A stretch of 64,000 bases of DNA from Toxotes chatareus (lineage: Eukaryota; Chordata; Actinopteri; Toxotidae). The DNA is taken from NCBI GenBank assembly GCA_016801885.1, contig CM028895.1, forward strand, positions 4,550,001 through 4,614,000, written 5' to 3'. The notes beneath the pieces were generated by a model. The model had not been told where the DNA came from. It did no database searches and was given only the letters and a program-made list of their open reading frames with translations. The translations under genes and the position numbers were made by a program. This document shows, in pieces, positions 18,301 to 29,257 of the stretch; position 1 is the first letter of the stretch; every line of letters starts with the position of its first letter.

Positions 18301-21300
18301 GCAAGTAATGTTGCTTCCATTTTTCACTGTCAGGCATCCGCTATCAGTCCAATTTGGTCGACTACCTATGAGACAAGAGCAGTGCATGTAAACAGTGCTG
18401 AGCAGAACTGCTTCTGCTTTGTCCTCCCACCACGACTTTCCAGCTGCAATGGGACATAATCCATTGTACAACAAGAGTTTTGTCAGATAAATATAATTAT
18501 CATCAATAATATACCTTTTTTCCACAGAGCACATTTTGTCTTGTTTTTGCAGTAAAAAAACACATGTAACTGATAACATTTGATTCTGCCCTATTTAAGT
18601 GTCCCAGTATTGTTGCCTATACACTGTAAATCTTCTTTTTCACAACACACTTTAACTGTCACTGAGCACAGGTGTTACTAATGATATTAGCATGGCGCTG
18701 TTCTGATACCTCTGTGACCCATATGTCTTATGAAAATGAAAAAAGGCTTATTACAATAAAAATCAAGATTTAAATTTAAACTTCTAGGGTTTCCACTCTA
18801 TTTTTTTTAATGTGCATATTGAAAATCCACGTAAACACAGGTGGACCCTACTCCACCCATCTTTGACAATGATTTTTATCTTTCATCATGACAATGTCCC
18901 TGTCAACAGTAGGAATAAGTCATTCATGTTAATCTACCAGTAAAGTACATTTTGACTTATCTGATTGTTCGGGGCAGCGTCCCTGTGTTTGCACCCCCTT
19001 CTACATCAGTACGGAGCTTATGTTAGTTTGAATGCACCTTGAAGGGGTTTTACGCTCTGCCAGTGAGTCAACACGCACAACACCTGCACCACAAAACCGG
19101 GACATCTAACTGGACTGCAGCCATCGTTAATGTTATTAATCACACCTGTGCTTTTCCAACTATGCCTGTTAAAATGTCTGCTGAGAGGAAGGTGCAATGT
19201 AAGCTTCAGAGGAGCAGGAATTCAGCTTTCATAGCTCTGCTCACAGCTTTCACACAGCAACACTGATTTACACGTAACACATTAATTGGCAAATATGTAA
19301 TAAATTCTCTGGTGGTGTGAACCTGTGTCTTACATACCTTCGCCGTTCCACGAATGACAAGTTGGAATTCCTTTCTGTTTGAATGGTAAACAAACTTAAC
19401 TCAAAGAAGTTCAAGTGATGTACATTTAATTCTGTTTTTTTTTTTTTTTTTTTACTTACATATTTCATGTTCCAAAAATTGATGTTTATTGTGTCTGTGA
19501 GATTGGTGATAGATGCTCCCATTTCAACTGCTAAAATCTCATCACCTAAAACAGTGCTGTTCAGTTCATCCTGGAAAAAAAAAGAAAAGAAAATGGGATC
19601 ACTACAAAACATTAACGCAATCACATATGTGAGATGTGCCCATCATTGAAGGTAAAAATCATCACTGTTTTTTTGCTCTTACCTTAGCCATGTTCAGGAA
19701 TCGGAAAACAGCAGCAAATGGTACACTAACGTTCGAACTGACAGCTTTTTCAAAAGCTTCTTTTGACACTGTAACAGATCTTGAAAATTGATTCAGAGCT
19801 TCTCTGTCGTCTATAATCTGTAGGAGAGACCGGAACAAGTGTGTTGTCAACATTGTACAGTGTACTTTGCAGTTCATTATTAGAGCTTTAGGTGAACATG
19901 CAGTCAAAAAAGTTTTCAGCAGGAAATGACACTGAAATTACACTAGATCCAGAAAGTTGTTTCTTTTGAACCACTCTTTCTCTGTCTGTCCATTGACAAT
20001 GTTTATTATGTACAGTGGTCCCTTTCAGACTGTATTGTTATAGATTATCATTATTTATTCAGTCACTTGGATCCAGCATTTTTAGTTGTTTAGGTGAAGC
20101 TAATTATAACTCTCCTATAGTATAGTGAGCTCACCCTCTGCTTTGTAGGTAAACCTCAATCAGAAAAGTAACTAGTGATTGTAATAAAGCACGAGTATAA
20201 AAAGAAAAAGGTCTAAATACCTCAAAATAACCAAGTACTCTACTAATAGCCTGGGCTCATGGCAGTTCATGAAATTCTCATAAATACTGCTTTGTGTACA
20301 CGTGCATAAATTTTCCATTTTTTTGTGACAGTAAAAAATCGACTTGTGGTGAATACAGCATTATGAAACAGGTCAAGGATAGAGAAAGACTGTGGTCTGG
20401 TTTAACGCAGAATAAGTTCACAATGACTTCATGCACAGCATGTTCTTTGAAACTGATCCAAAACCACAATCTTTCACTAACCGTAAACAAAGTGTCTAAC
20501 CATACAGTGGACTCTGGAACTCTGCATGTAAATCAGGGTCCCTGACAGTCCTGTGCTTTGTATGCGCGTCATCCACCTCCTTGCCACTGCCATTAATGAA
20601 TATAGTGCTTCATTCATCAAGTTGAAAGTTGTGCACAGTGCTACAAGAAAATAAATAAATAAAATTCATGTCCAGGTACACAAGTTAACAGATTAAATTT
20701 CGTGACAATTTCACAAAGTGCCATGAGAGTGGGTTGGTCCTAGAGTAAACACAGATTTGAGAAATGCTGTTGTGGTTTTTAGTGGGAGTTTCACACCACT
20801 TCTTCTTCTTCATTTATGAATAAAACAAATCACGGTAGCTTTTTCCCCATGCAGCTGCTTTTTAGCTAATCTTACTGTTACTTTAGTGAAGGAGCAAATG
20901 TATGAAGGCCAAATAAGAGTAATCCACCCACACTTAAGCTTTCATTTGGAGATGTATAAGCAAAGGAGACTTCTTGTACGTCCACGGGTTCTGTTTCTCT
21001 CACTATGATACCCGTGACTCCTTCTCCGCCAGACAGTGCGGCTGTAGGCTCGGTGAGCGAGGAGGCAAGTTTGGCCATTCCATTCATTACTTTACTGTTG
21101 ACAGATGAAAGAATAGATATGAAGTGTCAGTTGTGGAACTCATTGTTGAAATCTAAGTATATGAATTACTGCAGCTCACAATTCTTAATTAGCCTGATAC
21201 ATTTGCCCTGTTCAGATCTCAGCCTGTAAAGAGATAGTTCCACATTTTGATGAACACACTTATTTGTTTTCTTGACAGGAGTTACAGGGTTTTTGCATAC

Positions 21301-23362
21301 TGGGGGGTGTAGTCGCACCATTTGCGAATGTTTGTTTCCACTCAGCGTACAACGACCTCCTTACTCTATTGCTGTAGTGGTACGGATGTTCATATCTAAT
21401 CTTCAGCAAGGAACTGAATAACTATATAACATGTCTTACACAGCTTCCACTGGGTCGATTGTTCCTCCACTGCTCGAAACTGTTGAATTCAGAATGATTT
21501 CCTTCTCAGGGATTTTCACTGGATTATTACAGTTGCGACATTTTTTTTCCTTTGCAGTTATGTTGATGATGTACTTGTCCTTTATCTGTTGATCTGAAGG
21601 AAAGGGACATGTGGTTTTGCATTTTTGTCAACATTTAAAGGACTAAATTCAGGCAGTTTTATTCACTAGGTTTCTTTCTTTTTTTTTTTTTTTTTAATAT
21701 TATTCATCAAACTTTGGAGAGCTACAGAAACACTTACACATTATTATTATTACTTGCTTATCTAAAGGGAACTCACCAGTACTGCTGCAGACGTTTTCAT
21801 CATAGTTAGAGTCTTTGCATATAGTGTTTGTCTTCAAACATCTAACGTGGCAAGAGCCTGTTTCTGGAAACAGAATGTAGCATGGGTAACTGACTCCATG
21901 AGGGGGGGGCAACTTTTCTTTAGCTCTGTTTTTATCATTTAATTTTTCCACCCCAGATTGAATTGTGAAAGATATGATCTTACCTGGGACTGAAGAGAAC
22001 TTACAACTTTGACCTGGATTATTTGCTTATTTATAAAAATAAAGAAAGAAAGAAAAATAAATGAACATATATATGCTTCTATTTATATATATAACCAGCT
22101 TTTATGTTTCTTTAATCTTTAATCTCTTGTTTAAATTGTGAAAGATAGAGCTTATTAGAGCTACAGGACATGGCTTATAAAAAATGTATTTGAAATATAA
22201 ATGAATACACACACACAATTATCTACTTTATTACCTGTGAGATTATGAGATTACCTGTGCCACTGCATTTCCCAAGCATGACGTAGATGCACAAATCCTT
22301 GTCAACATGCCATTTTGAAATGTACAGAAGTTTAGAGCCATTCCTTTCCTGCATTTGAGGCCAAAACTTGGACAAATCTTCTGTTGATTAAAAACAGAAA
22401 TACAGTCCGATTTGTATTTTGTTGAAATATTGGCAAAAGTTTAAAAAATCTATTTGACTGTAAGTATAACAAGTAGGCTGTACTCACGGTTTATAGTTGC
22501 ATTTACCGGCATAAATACGATGCAAGAAAGGCTACCTGAGAGGTGAAGAAAACAGTTTTTACAGTCTTACAATACAATACTATCAAAAATCTGAATCTCT
22601 TTATCATTTACAGTAATTCTGTGGACTAACAAGGAATTTGACCTGCTCATTCAAATTAGACTGACTAAATAATAAATAAATTAATAAATTAATAATTAGA
22701 TTACTCCGAGCATTTATTTAATTTTGACTTATTTAAATTTACTTAAAGCCTACTGCATATGCACTTTCACAATAGTTTGGTCATGAAAAGGAGCCAAATT
22801 ACATCCATGGTGTGTTTTATCAGTACCTCCTACAGGTCTTGAAAACACATCACAACATACATGTTATAGTTTGCGATGGATCAACAACTACTTTAAAGAA
22901 AATGTATGTTACAGCTCATATATGTATCATAGACTCACTCATATTACAGTAATTCTGTGCAGTGATGCTGCCGTAGAAGTTATCAGCAACAAAATAATGA
23001 CAAAGATTCCTCTCTTTTACAGCTTCTTCCTTCATACAATTTGGAGGGTTGAGGATTTCTTCTTTTTTGGCTGAAACACATCAAGCAAGTCAGATAACAA
23101 GGAACAACAAAAAATGCTGTATTTTCAACACAATATCTTCACACTTTCACAGCTTAAGATTTGTACTGTGTACTATGTCTATTTTCATTCTCAAAATAAC
23201 AACTACATAAGAGAATACTGCAATGAGATGCACATGCACTTGTTTGAAACTGAACAGAGATACTAAGGTTCCTGTCCTGGAATGGGGAGATTGCATCTAC
23301 TTACCAGAAGAGAAAACAAGGCCCACCAGCAAAGTCCAAATCACACAGCTCCTTCGTATCAT
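15398..23362 (-). CDS. Adhesion G-protein-coupled receptor, ADGRG (GPR56/GPR97/GPR114-like) type
   Basis: A cell-surface receptor with an autoproteolytic GAIN/GPS region and a family-B2 seven-helix domain. Seventeen coding exons close in frame (699 residues): 23305-23362, 22939-23070, 22488-22535, 22255-22380, 21984-22013, 21777-21857, 21440-21593, 20932-21094, 19683-19817, 19460-19570, 19338-19374, 18265-18365, 18009-18130, 16610-16878, 16377-16470, 15997-16280, 15398-15552. Seen: a signal peptide ([20 protein letters not shown]); a Cys-rich ectodomain I do not recognise (about 20-200); a GAIN region (about 210-360); a GPS with PTCHSW, NWTDSGC and [13 protein letters not shown], with cleavage expected between HL and T; TM1 to TM7 (about 400-660), TM7 ending [18 protein letters not shown]; a short tail. 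The TM7 string and lack of long extra domains favour subfamily G; the exact paralogue is undecided. Confidence 0.88.
21228..21425. repeat. Short MITE with inverted ends in a receptor intron
   Basis: The left end (CACATTTTGATGAACACACT then TTATTTGTTTTCTTGACAGG) and the right end (TCATATCTAATCTTCAGCAA, then GGAACTGAATAA) are imperfect inverted copies. Both match the ends of a fold-back element widespread in percomorph fish, also seen at 60600-60955. It lies between receptor exons 20932-21094 and 21440-21593. Confidence 0.5.
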
Positions 23363-25100
23363 GTTCTTTTGATGGCATTAAATCTCAGTCAGGAGGTGTG
23401 ATACATTCACTGCTACAGTAGATGAATGAATTTTTCCCTGTAAGACGTTATCAGCCAGAAACTGCCCAAGTGTTTTAGTTTTTACCTTTCTCTGGTTGAA
23501 GTAACATCAAAGCACTCAACAGCAGCACTAAAAACAAGAGCAACTGAACCTCTGGCCAGATGACTGCGGTATCAGACTGACTTTGCATAGCTGCCCACTG
23601 CAAAAATTTGTCTTGCAAATTAACAGTTCCTGAAAGAGCCAAAATAAATTTAACCTGATGTCAGTTTTCTATGCAAAATAACCCAAACAACTGGATAAAC
23701 ATGCAGTGGTTGTAATATACAGTGTGATGTATGAACAGCACTATTGTCTGCTTAAAGTAAAACATAATAACTTAGAAAATCCCGTTTTTACATTTTTCAG
23801 AATCATGTTAGTTGGTTACAACAGTTATAATATTTCTATAGTGCAAAGCAGATGATAATTATCAAAAACATGCTACAATCAATGAAGAATATTTATATTT
23901 ACGTTAATTTCCACATTAACTTGTCAAAGACTTTCCAAAAAGCTTCACTTCATACAATTTCACACTTAATGCACAGCTCTCATTACAACGAACTAACTAA
24001 TTAAACACTAATCAAATGTTACACTCACTGGGCCACAAAAAGTAAAAACACATTTATTTCATGTCAAATCATTTTAACCAAAGACTGAAAATAAATAAAC
24101 CCTAAAGATGAAACACATACAAACTGTTTCATGGCAATATAGCATTTTTTTAGTGTGCCGAATGATCAAAAAATTAAAAAACAAAACAAAAAAACACTAT
24201 TTGGTGTCAGGATTGACCAGCTGCACACAGTAAGTAAGTGCAATAAGATTGTTGTTGGCATTAGTTTATCACATTGATTATACAGGTGTGTTGGCATCAC
24301 ACACTGTAATAATGAAATCAGCAAAAAGGTTTAAAACATGAGCCACACATAGAGTTTATTGTACCAACAAGGAAATAGAAAATGTAACCGATTTGCATCT
24401 GTGAATACTCCAAAACTCGCGTCATCATTAGTCAACATTTCATCAGACCAGCCAAAAAAAAAAAATCTTCAAAATACCTCATGATTTGTTTTTTTCTTTT
24501 TTTAAAATAACAAGTAAAAAAAGACATAAAAAGCAGACGCCTGCAGCTTCAGTCAAATGGTTGTAATGAAATCTGGGAAAAACCCAACAGTTTCAGTTTT
24601 ATTCACTCCACAGAATTACCGGCTTTTCCAGTCTTTCCCACAGCGCTGAAGCTGACAGGTTTCCACTTCTCTTAACTGCTAAATAAAAGAGCCTGTGAGT
24701 TGTGTTACTGTCTGCTGGTTTGATCTAGGTGTTGAGGTATTTATGGCATCAAGTGTAAGAGAGAGACAGGAAAATTTAAAGATATTATCCAATGAATTTT
24801 TCCATTTCCTGATAGAGTAGTTTTTCCTACATGGCAAACAAATCTGCTCAAACTTTTCATTTCACAACAGAAGCAGCTCATTAGAACCAAAATAAAATAT
24901 GATCTCTATATAACTAAACCACAAATAAATAACAATAATGCAACTCTAATGTAGAGTTTTCATGTCGTTTTGATTCTGTGGCCACTAATTAAATTCAAAT
25001 CAGCTGCATTGCATTAGGACGGAGACAGAAATGTAATAGACAAAACAAAGCCTGGGCCCTTGCTGTAGTTTGGGTGAACCGACCCTTTAATGAATTGATG
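23363..25100. other. Intergenic between the ADGRG gene and mtif3
   Basis: Divergent interval holding both upstream regions. AT-rich, with short A and T runs; no ORF or exon with credible splice sites was found and no RNA gene recognised. Confidence 0.4.
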
Positions 25101-25245
25101 ATGTGTCCGGTTTTGTCCACAGGAGGGCGACACAGTGGTTTTGTAGCACCTGCTGTGACTCAGATTGAATGAAGAAGAGCAATGCGGAAGGAGACTCAAC
25201 AGCCATCCTGCAGCTGAGAGCATGAATAAACGACATTGACCTACA
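25101..25245 (+). promoter_or_regulatory. mtif3: Putative mtif3 promoter and non-coding first exon
   Basis: A good donor (GTGAGT) starts at 25246. Upstream is an ETS-type CGGAAG word (25185-25190), frequent in promoters of nuclear genes for mitochondrial proteins. This would splice to the coding exon acceptor at 26091/26092. Inferred from splice sites only. Confidence 0.4.
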
Positions 25246-26094
25246 GTGAGTAAAAAAACACAACTGTGGAAGGCAGCGCTCGGGAATTGATTGATATGCG
25301 TATATCTTTCATTTGACCACCTGTGCCTACGTTCATGTTTCTAACCCAGGGTCTCAGTTTGTGTGTTAGTGGAGAACATGTTAGTGCGTCTACTTGTGCA
25401 CAGTGACAATCACACCGAGGGTTCATTAATTCACCTGACATGATTTCCATAACGTTAATCATCCTAGATTACTGTACACGGCTCTCTGTCAATTCCAGAC
25501 TCCCCTTTAAAATCTTACCGTTTAATGTTTACGTATTTGTTCCACACCCACTGAAGCATGATTTAAAACTGTGATATAAATAATCAATCATCGAGAATTT
25601 CTAAACAGTTCGGCATAACGTTACTGATGAACTTTCACTTAAATACTCGCTTTTACACTCCACTGGCTGTGATCTCGCCTCTACACCGAGTGTTGTCACG
25701 GCAGACCCAATTATCAGACTGTGTAAAATCTCCCAAAGTAATTAATGAAGTAAGTGTGGTGTATCCCGAATAACAAAGTGGGCCCCGACGATTTGAAAAA
25801 TAATGTTTTTACATATAAAGCGTATGGTGTGGGCGCTGGCTGATACGTCAGGCAATCTTTAGCCAAATGCGAATGGGGGCTGGTATGGCGGGGTTGCTGA
25901 GGAAACTGGCAAACTATGCCTAACCTAAAACTGGCAGTTGAGGTGAAGTTTACATGTTTACGTTTGTAATGTAACTTACTAACCTGTGGAGTCACACAGG
26001 AAATGAATGATTGATTATGGCTTGTTCTTGAAGTGCACCGCTTCACATGATTACATCTGGCAGCTCAACTGTCCCCACTCTTTTTATTTAGGAT

Positions 26095-27996
26095 ATGTCT
26101 GCAGGTTTTGTGAGGTGGGTGCTAAACCATGCAGCGAGAACTGTCAGTCCTGGCTACTGGACTCCAGCATCAAGGTTTCTCAAATGCAGTGAAAAACCAA
26201 ACATCGTTGCTGCCTTCTCCACAGCAGCAGATGACACGGAACAGACTCCTGCTACAGTAAAAGAAAAGAAGGGTCCCGGAGCTTATGCCACCATCAACAG
26301 CGTTGGCCGTAAGATCTCGCAGCGCCACATACAGGTGCTGAGTAACACAGGCGAGGACCTGGGCACCATGCACCGAGCAGATGTGATCAAACTGATGGAT
26401 GCGCAGGGTCTGAAACTGGTGCTGATCAATGGACACAAAGAACCTCCCGTTTACCAGCTGATGAGTGGCAAACAGATTCACCAAGAGCAGATGAAGCTGC
26501 GGGAAAAACAGAAATCCAAACCGGGTAATGTGGTGTCCTGACAGGGACCCAAATTAAGCCTTAGTTTAATACATCACAACCTTGTACTACGCAGCCTGTT
26601 AAGACAGCTGCACACAGTCCAGTGGCTCTGGAGCAGCTTTCACAAGTCTGAAAAAATACATGTCAGGTTTGATGAGTTCAAAAGATGCAGGCACCTAATA
26701 AAAGACGGCTATTGAGTATAATAGTTTTTACTTGTATAGCACTTTACAAGGTTCTGCACAAGTGAAGCAGCTCTACCCAAAAATGCCACAGTTTTAAGGA
26801 AGTGTAATACTAAATTGCTGCCCCTTTAATTTTTCCAGCTGTCAATAAACTGCTTACAATTTGCTGCTGCCAACTCTGTTTGAACCAAGGTTAGTGTAGG
26901 GAGCAGCCATTTATTAACACCTTGACATGTGAGACCTTGGTGGGAGCTTCAGACAGCAGCAACCATTTTACTGACCCAAAGCTGTGAGAGCTACTACCTA
27001 ACTAAAATCTAGTCGTACACACAGAGAGTGAAACGCGGTGTAACAGGTCATGTTAAATGGGACTGACTGCGTTTTCTCCACAGCTGCTGTGCAGGTGAAG
27101 GAGCTCACCTTTTCAGCCAGCATCGGATCTCATGACCTCACCACCAAGCTGAAGCAAGTGGAGAGCTGGCTGGAGAAGAAGCACCATGTTAGGATTACTC
27201 TGCGATCGGGACACGGAGACCCTGAAGTCAACCTGGTGAGGAAGAACAGTTTTTTTTCAATCATTTTTCAGTTGAAAAACTATGGATCGACCAATCAGGT
27301 TCAGAATTACTCACATGACAGACAGTATGGTTGTTGACAGGCTTTCTGTTGTTTGCTTCCACTTCCTGTGAAACAAGTTTAAAATAGTTTGTAAAATGTT
27401 TGTTATCCTCACAATCCAAGTGACTTCTGATTGCTTTAGCACCCAACGGAAACATCATCCAGTGCTTTTGGCTGATTTCAGCTTATCACAGGTTTAATGT
27501 TATGGGTAATAATATATAATATAAGTTACAAACCTGAGATATGTCTGAGGAAATTTGGAAATAGTGTCATAGTTTGTCCTCCAAATGTTCCAATCAATCC
27601 GTATCTTGATCTCAAATTAAAGATTTAAAGTATCTTAACCCCAAAAATAGGTTAAAGACAAATAACAGCAAATATGTCATTATCTTGTTTATCTTTATCT
27701 GTAATTTCAAATATCAGTATCTTACACTGAAAATCTTCTTTCCACAGGAAACAAATTTGGAGCAGATGGTGCAACAAATGGATGTAATGGTGGGATTTGT
27801 TGCCAAGCCACAGGTCATACGTGACGGTAAAGCAGCCATGTGCGTCGTCCGTCCGCCTTCAGCCAAGGAGCTCTCACAGAAATCTAAGAACAATACTCCA
27901 GCGTCGCAATCTGCCAACTCCAGTTCGAACACCACTCAGAGGGACACGTCGCCCGTTAGCTCCACAGAGACAACCGAAGGGCCCATACAGCAGTGA
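26095..27996 (+). CDS. mtif3: Mitochondrial translation initiation factor 3
   Basis: mtIF3 binds the mitochondrial small ribosomal subunit, promotes subunit dissociation and helps initiator tRNA selection. Three coding exons close in frame (276 residues; human 278): 26095-26524, 27084-27235, 27748-27996. The N-terminus is Arg/Ser-rich and lacks acids for about 30 residues, as expected for a mitochondrial presequence. An IF3 N-domain follows (GRKISQRHIQVLSNTGEDLG, then PPVYQLMSGKQIHQEQ), the helical linker (MKLREKQK), and an IF3 C-domain (KELTFSASIGSHDLTTKLKQ, VRITLRSGHGDP, VIRDGKAAMCVVRPP). A Ser/Thr-rich C-terminal extension is present, as in vertebrate mtIF3. The start is the first ATG after the acceptor. 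AATAAA lies at 28006-28011. Confidence 0.96.
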
Positions 27997-28005
27997 TCTG
28001 ATGGA

Positions 28006-28011
28006 AATAAA
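28006..28011 (+). terminator. mtif3: mtif3 poly(A) signal
   Basis: AATAAA ten bases after the mtif3 stop. If used, the 3' UTR is only about 30 bases; longer forms cannot be excluded. Confidence 0.55.
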
Positions 28012-28880
28012 ACATTTTCACAAAAGACAAGTAGAAGTCTGAGCCTAATCGTCACAGTATGGTGTTAATCAGATTCCACTCATAGTGTGTTGTGTAGGTA
28101 TTTAACAAAACTTGTTGTGTAATTATGATGCATCCAGCAGAAGGGACGAACCATTAGTCCTCGAAAAGCTCCTGGACCATACCTCATGTTTGCACACTGT
28201 ACTCAGTTCTAATACATCTATCACAGCCAGTCATCAGCTTAATGACCAGTCAGCATGTTGCCACAGGCTTTGACGTCACTATCACAGCTCATAGTAAAGT
28301 TAAAGACTGAATTTTATTTGATAAAAACAGATCACGAAATCACAGGTTTCATTCTTAAAAAGACGTTAAACACCGTTCCTCCAAAGCATATTCTCTCATT
28401 TAGTGTTTTGATGATTGTGGTAAGAGCTCTGTCCAGCACATTGGTGACAGTGAAGACCATAATGATACTGTACACTTCACATCATTTACATACGTACTTC
28501 ACAAGCCACTGAGTGGCCATTTAAGCCTCGTGGACAGGGACATTGTGATCCTGGATGAGACCGCTCCCATCAGGGTGTAAATGTTTCATCATGTAGGATA
28601 AAGCGGCTCAGATCTTTTCCTCCTGCCACCTCGATCTAAAAGGTCAGCTGTGCCTTATCTGCATTTTTTCAAGTTTCTTCGCTCATTTATTCAGGCTTTT
28701 CCTTCAGTATGTGAACACACACACATACACTGATGACCCGGGCAGTCTACTTTGAATAGAGAACAGTGTGAAAGGTGCAGTGATACTTGTCGACAACAAC
28801 GTGTTTCACTGGGGCAAAAAAAAAAAAAAAAGTGTTATAAATGTGAGGGACATATCAAACCAGCACCAGTGTGTATCTTT
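28012..28880. other. Tail-to-tail interval between mtif3 and heca
   Basis: No coding potential on either strand. It contains an A run (about 28817-28831) and simple CA-rich bits. The heca 3' UTR probably ends near 28887. Confidence 0.4.
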
Positions 28881-28886
28881 CTCTGC

Positions 28887-28892
28887 TTTATT
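28887..28892 (-). terminator. heca: Candidate heca poly(A) signal
   Basis: AATAAA on the minus strand, about 370 bases beyond the heca stop codon, giving a 3' UTR of roughly 0.4 kb. Confidence 0.5.
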
Positions 28893-29257
28893 CAAGATTT
28901 GTCTTTATGCTTTTGGTAAAAAATAAAAAAATAAAAGCAAATTTGGCGTACAGATACATTCACTTGTCACAGATAAATGTGTTTGCTTGACTGAAGTGTC
29001 AGTTCCACACTTTATCAACACCTTTCTCTATCTTCAGAGATACTGTCCTGGAACCTTTATATACTTACTTTTTTTTTCTTTAAAACTAGAATCATACTTT
29101 TCCTATACATAAAAAAGAAACCAAGATAAAGAGAGACCGTAAAAACATAAAATCACCTTAAGGCCCAAAAAATAAAATCTTTCCTAGATTGTGTTTAAAA
29201 AACAAAAAAAACAATGAGAACAGAAGCAGCTTAACTAGCATGCATGAACAACATTTG

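Noticed and set aside
18376..18445. Possible extra exon in the receptor between the two GPS halves ([13 protein letters not shown] reading)
   Set aside because: The flanking exons 19338-19374 and 18265-18365 join in phase and give a complete GPS without it.
25117..25140. CTCF-like word CCACAGGAGGGCG near the mtif3 promoter
   Set aside because: It needs an insertion and mismatches at key core positions to fit.
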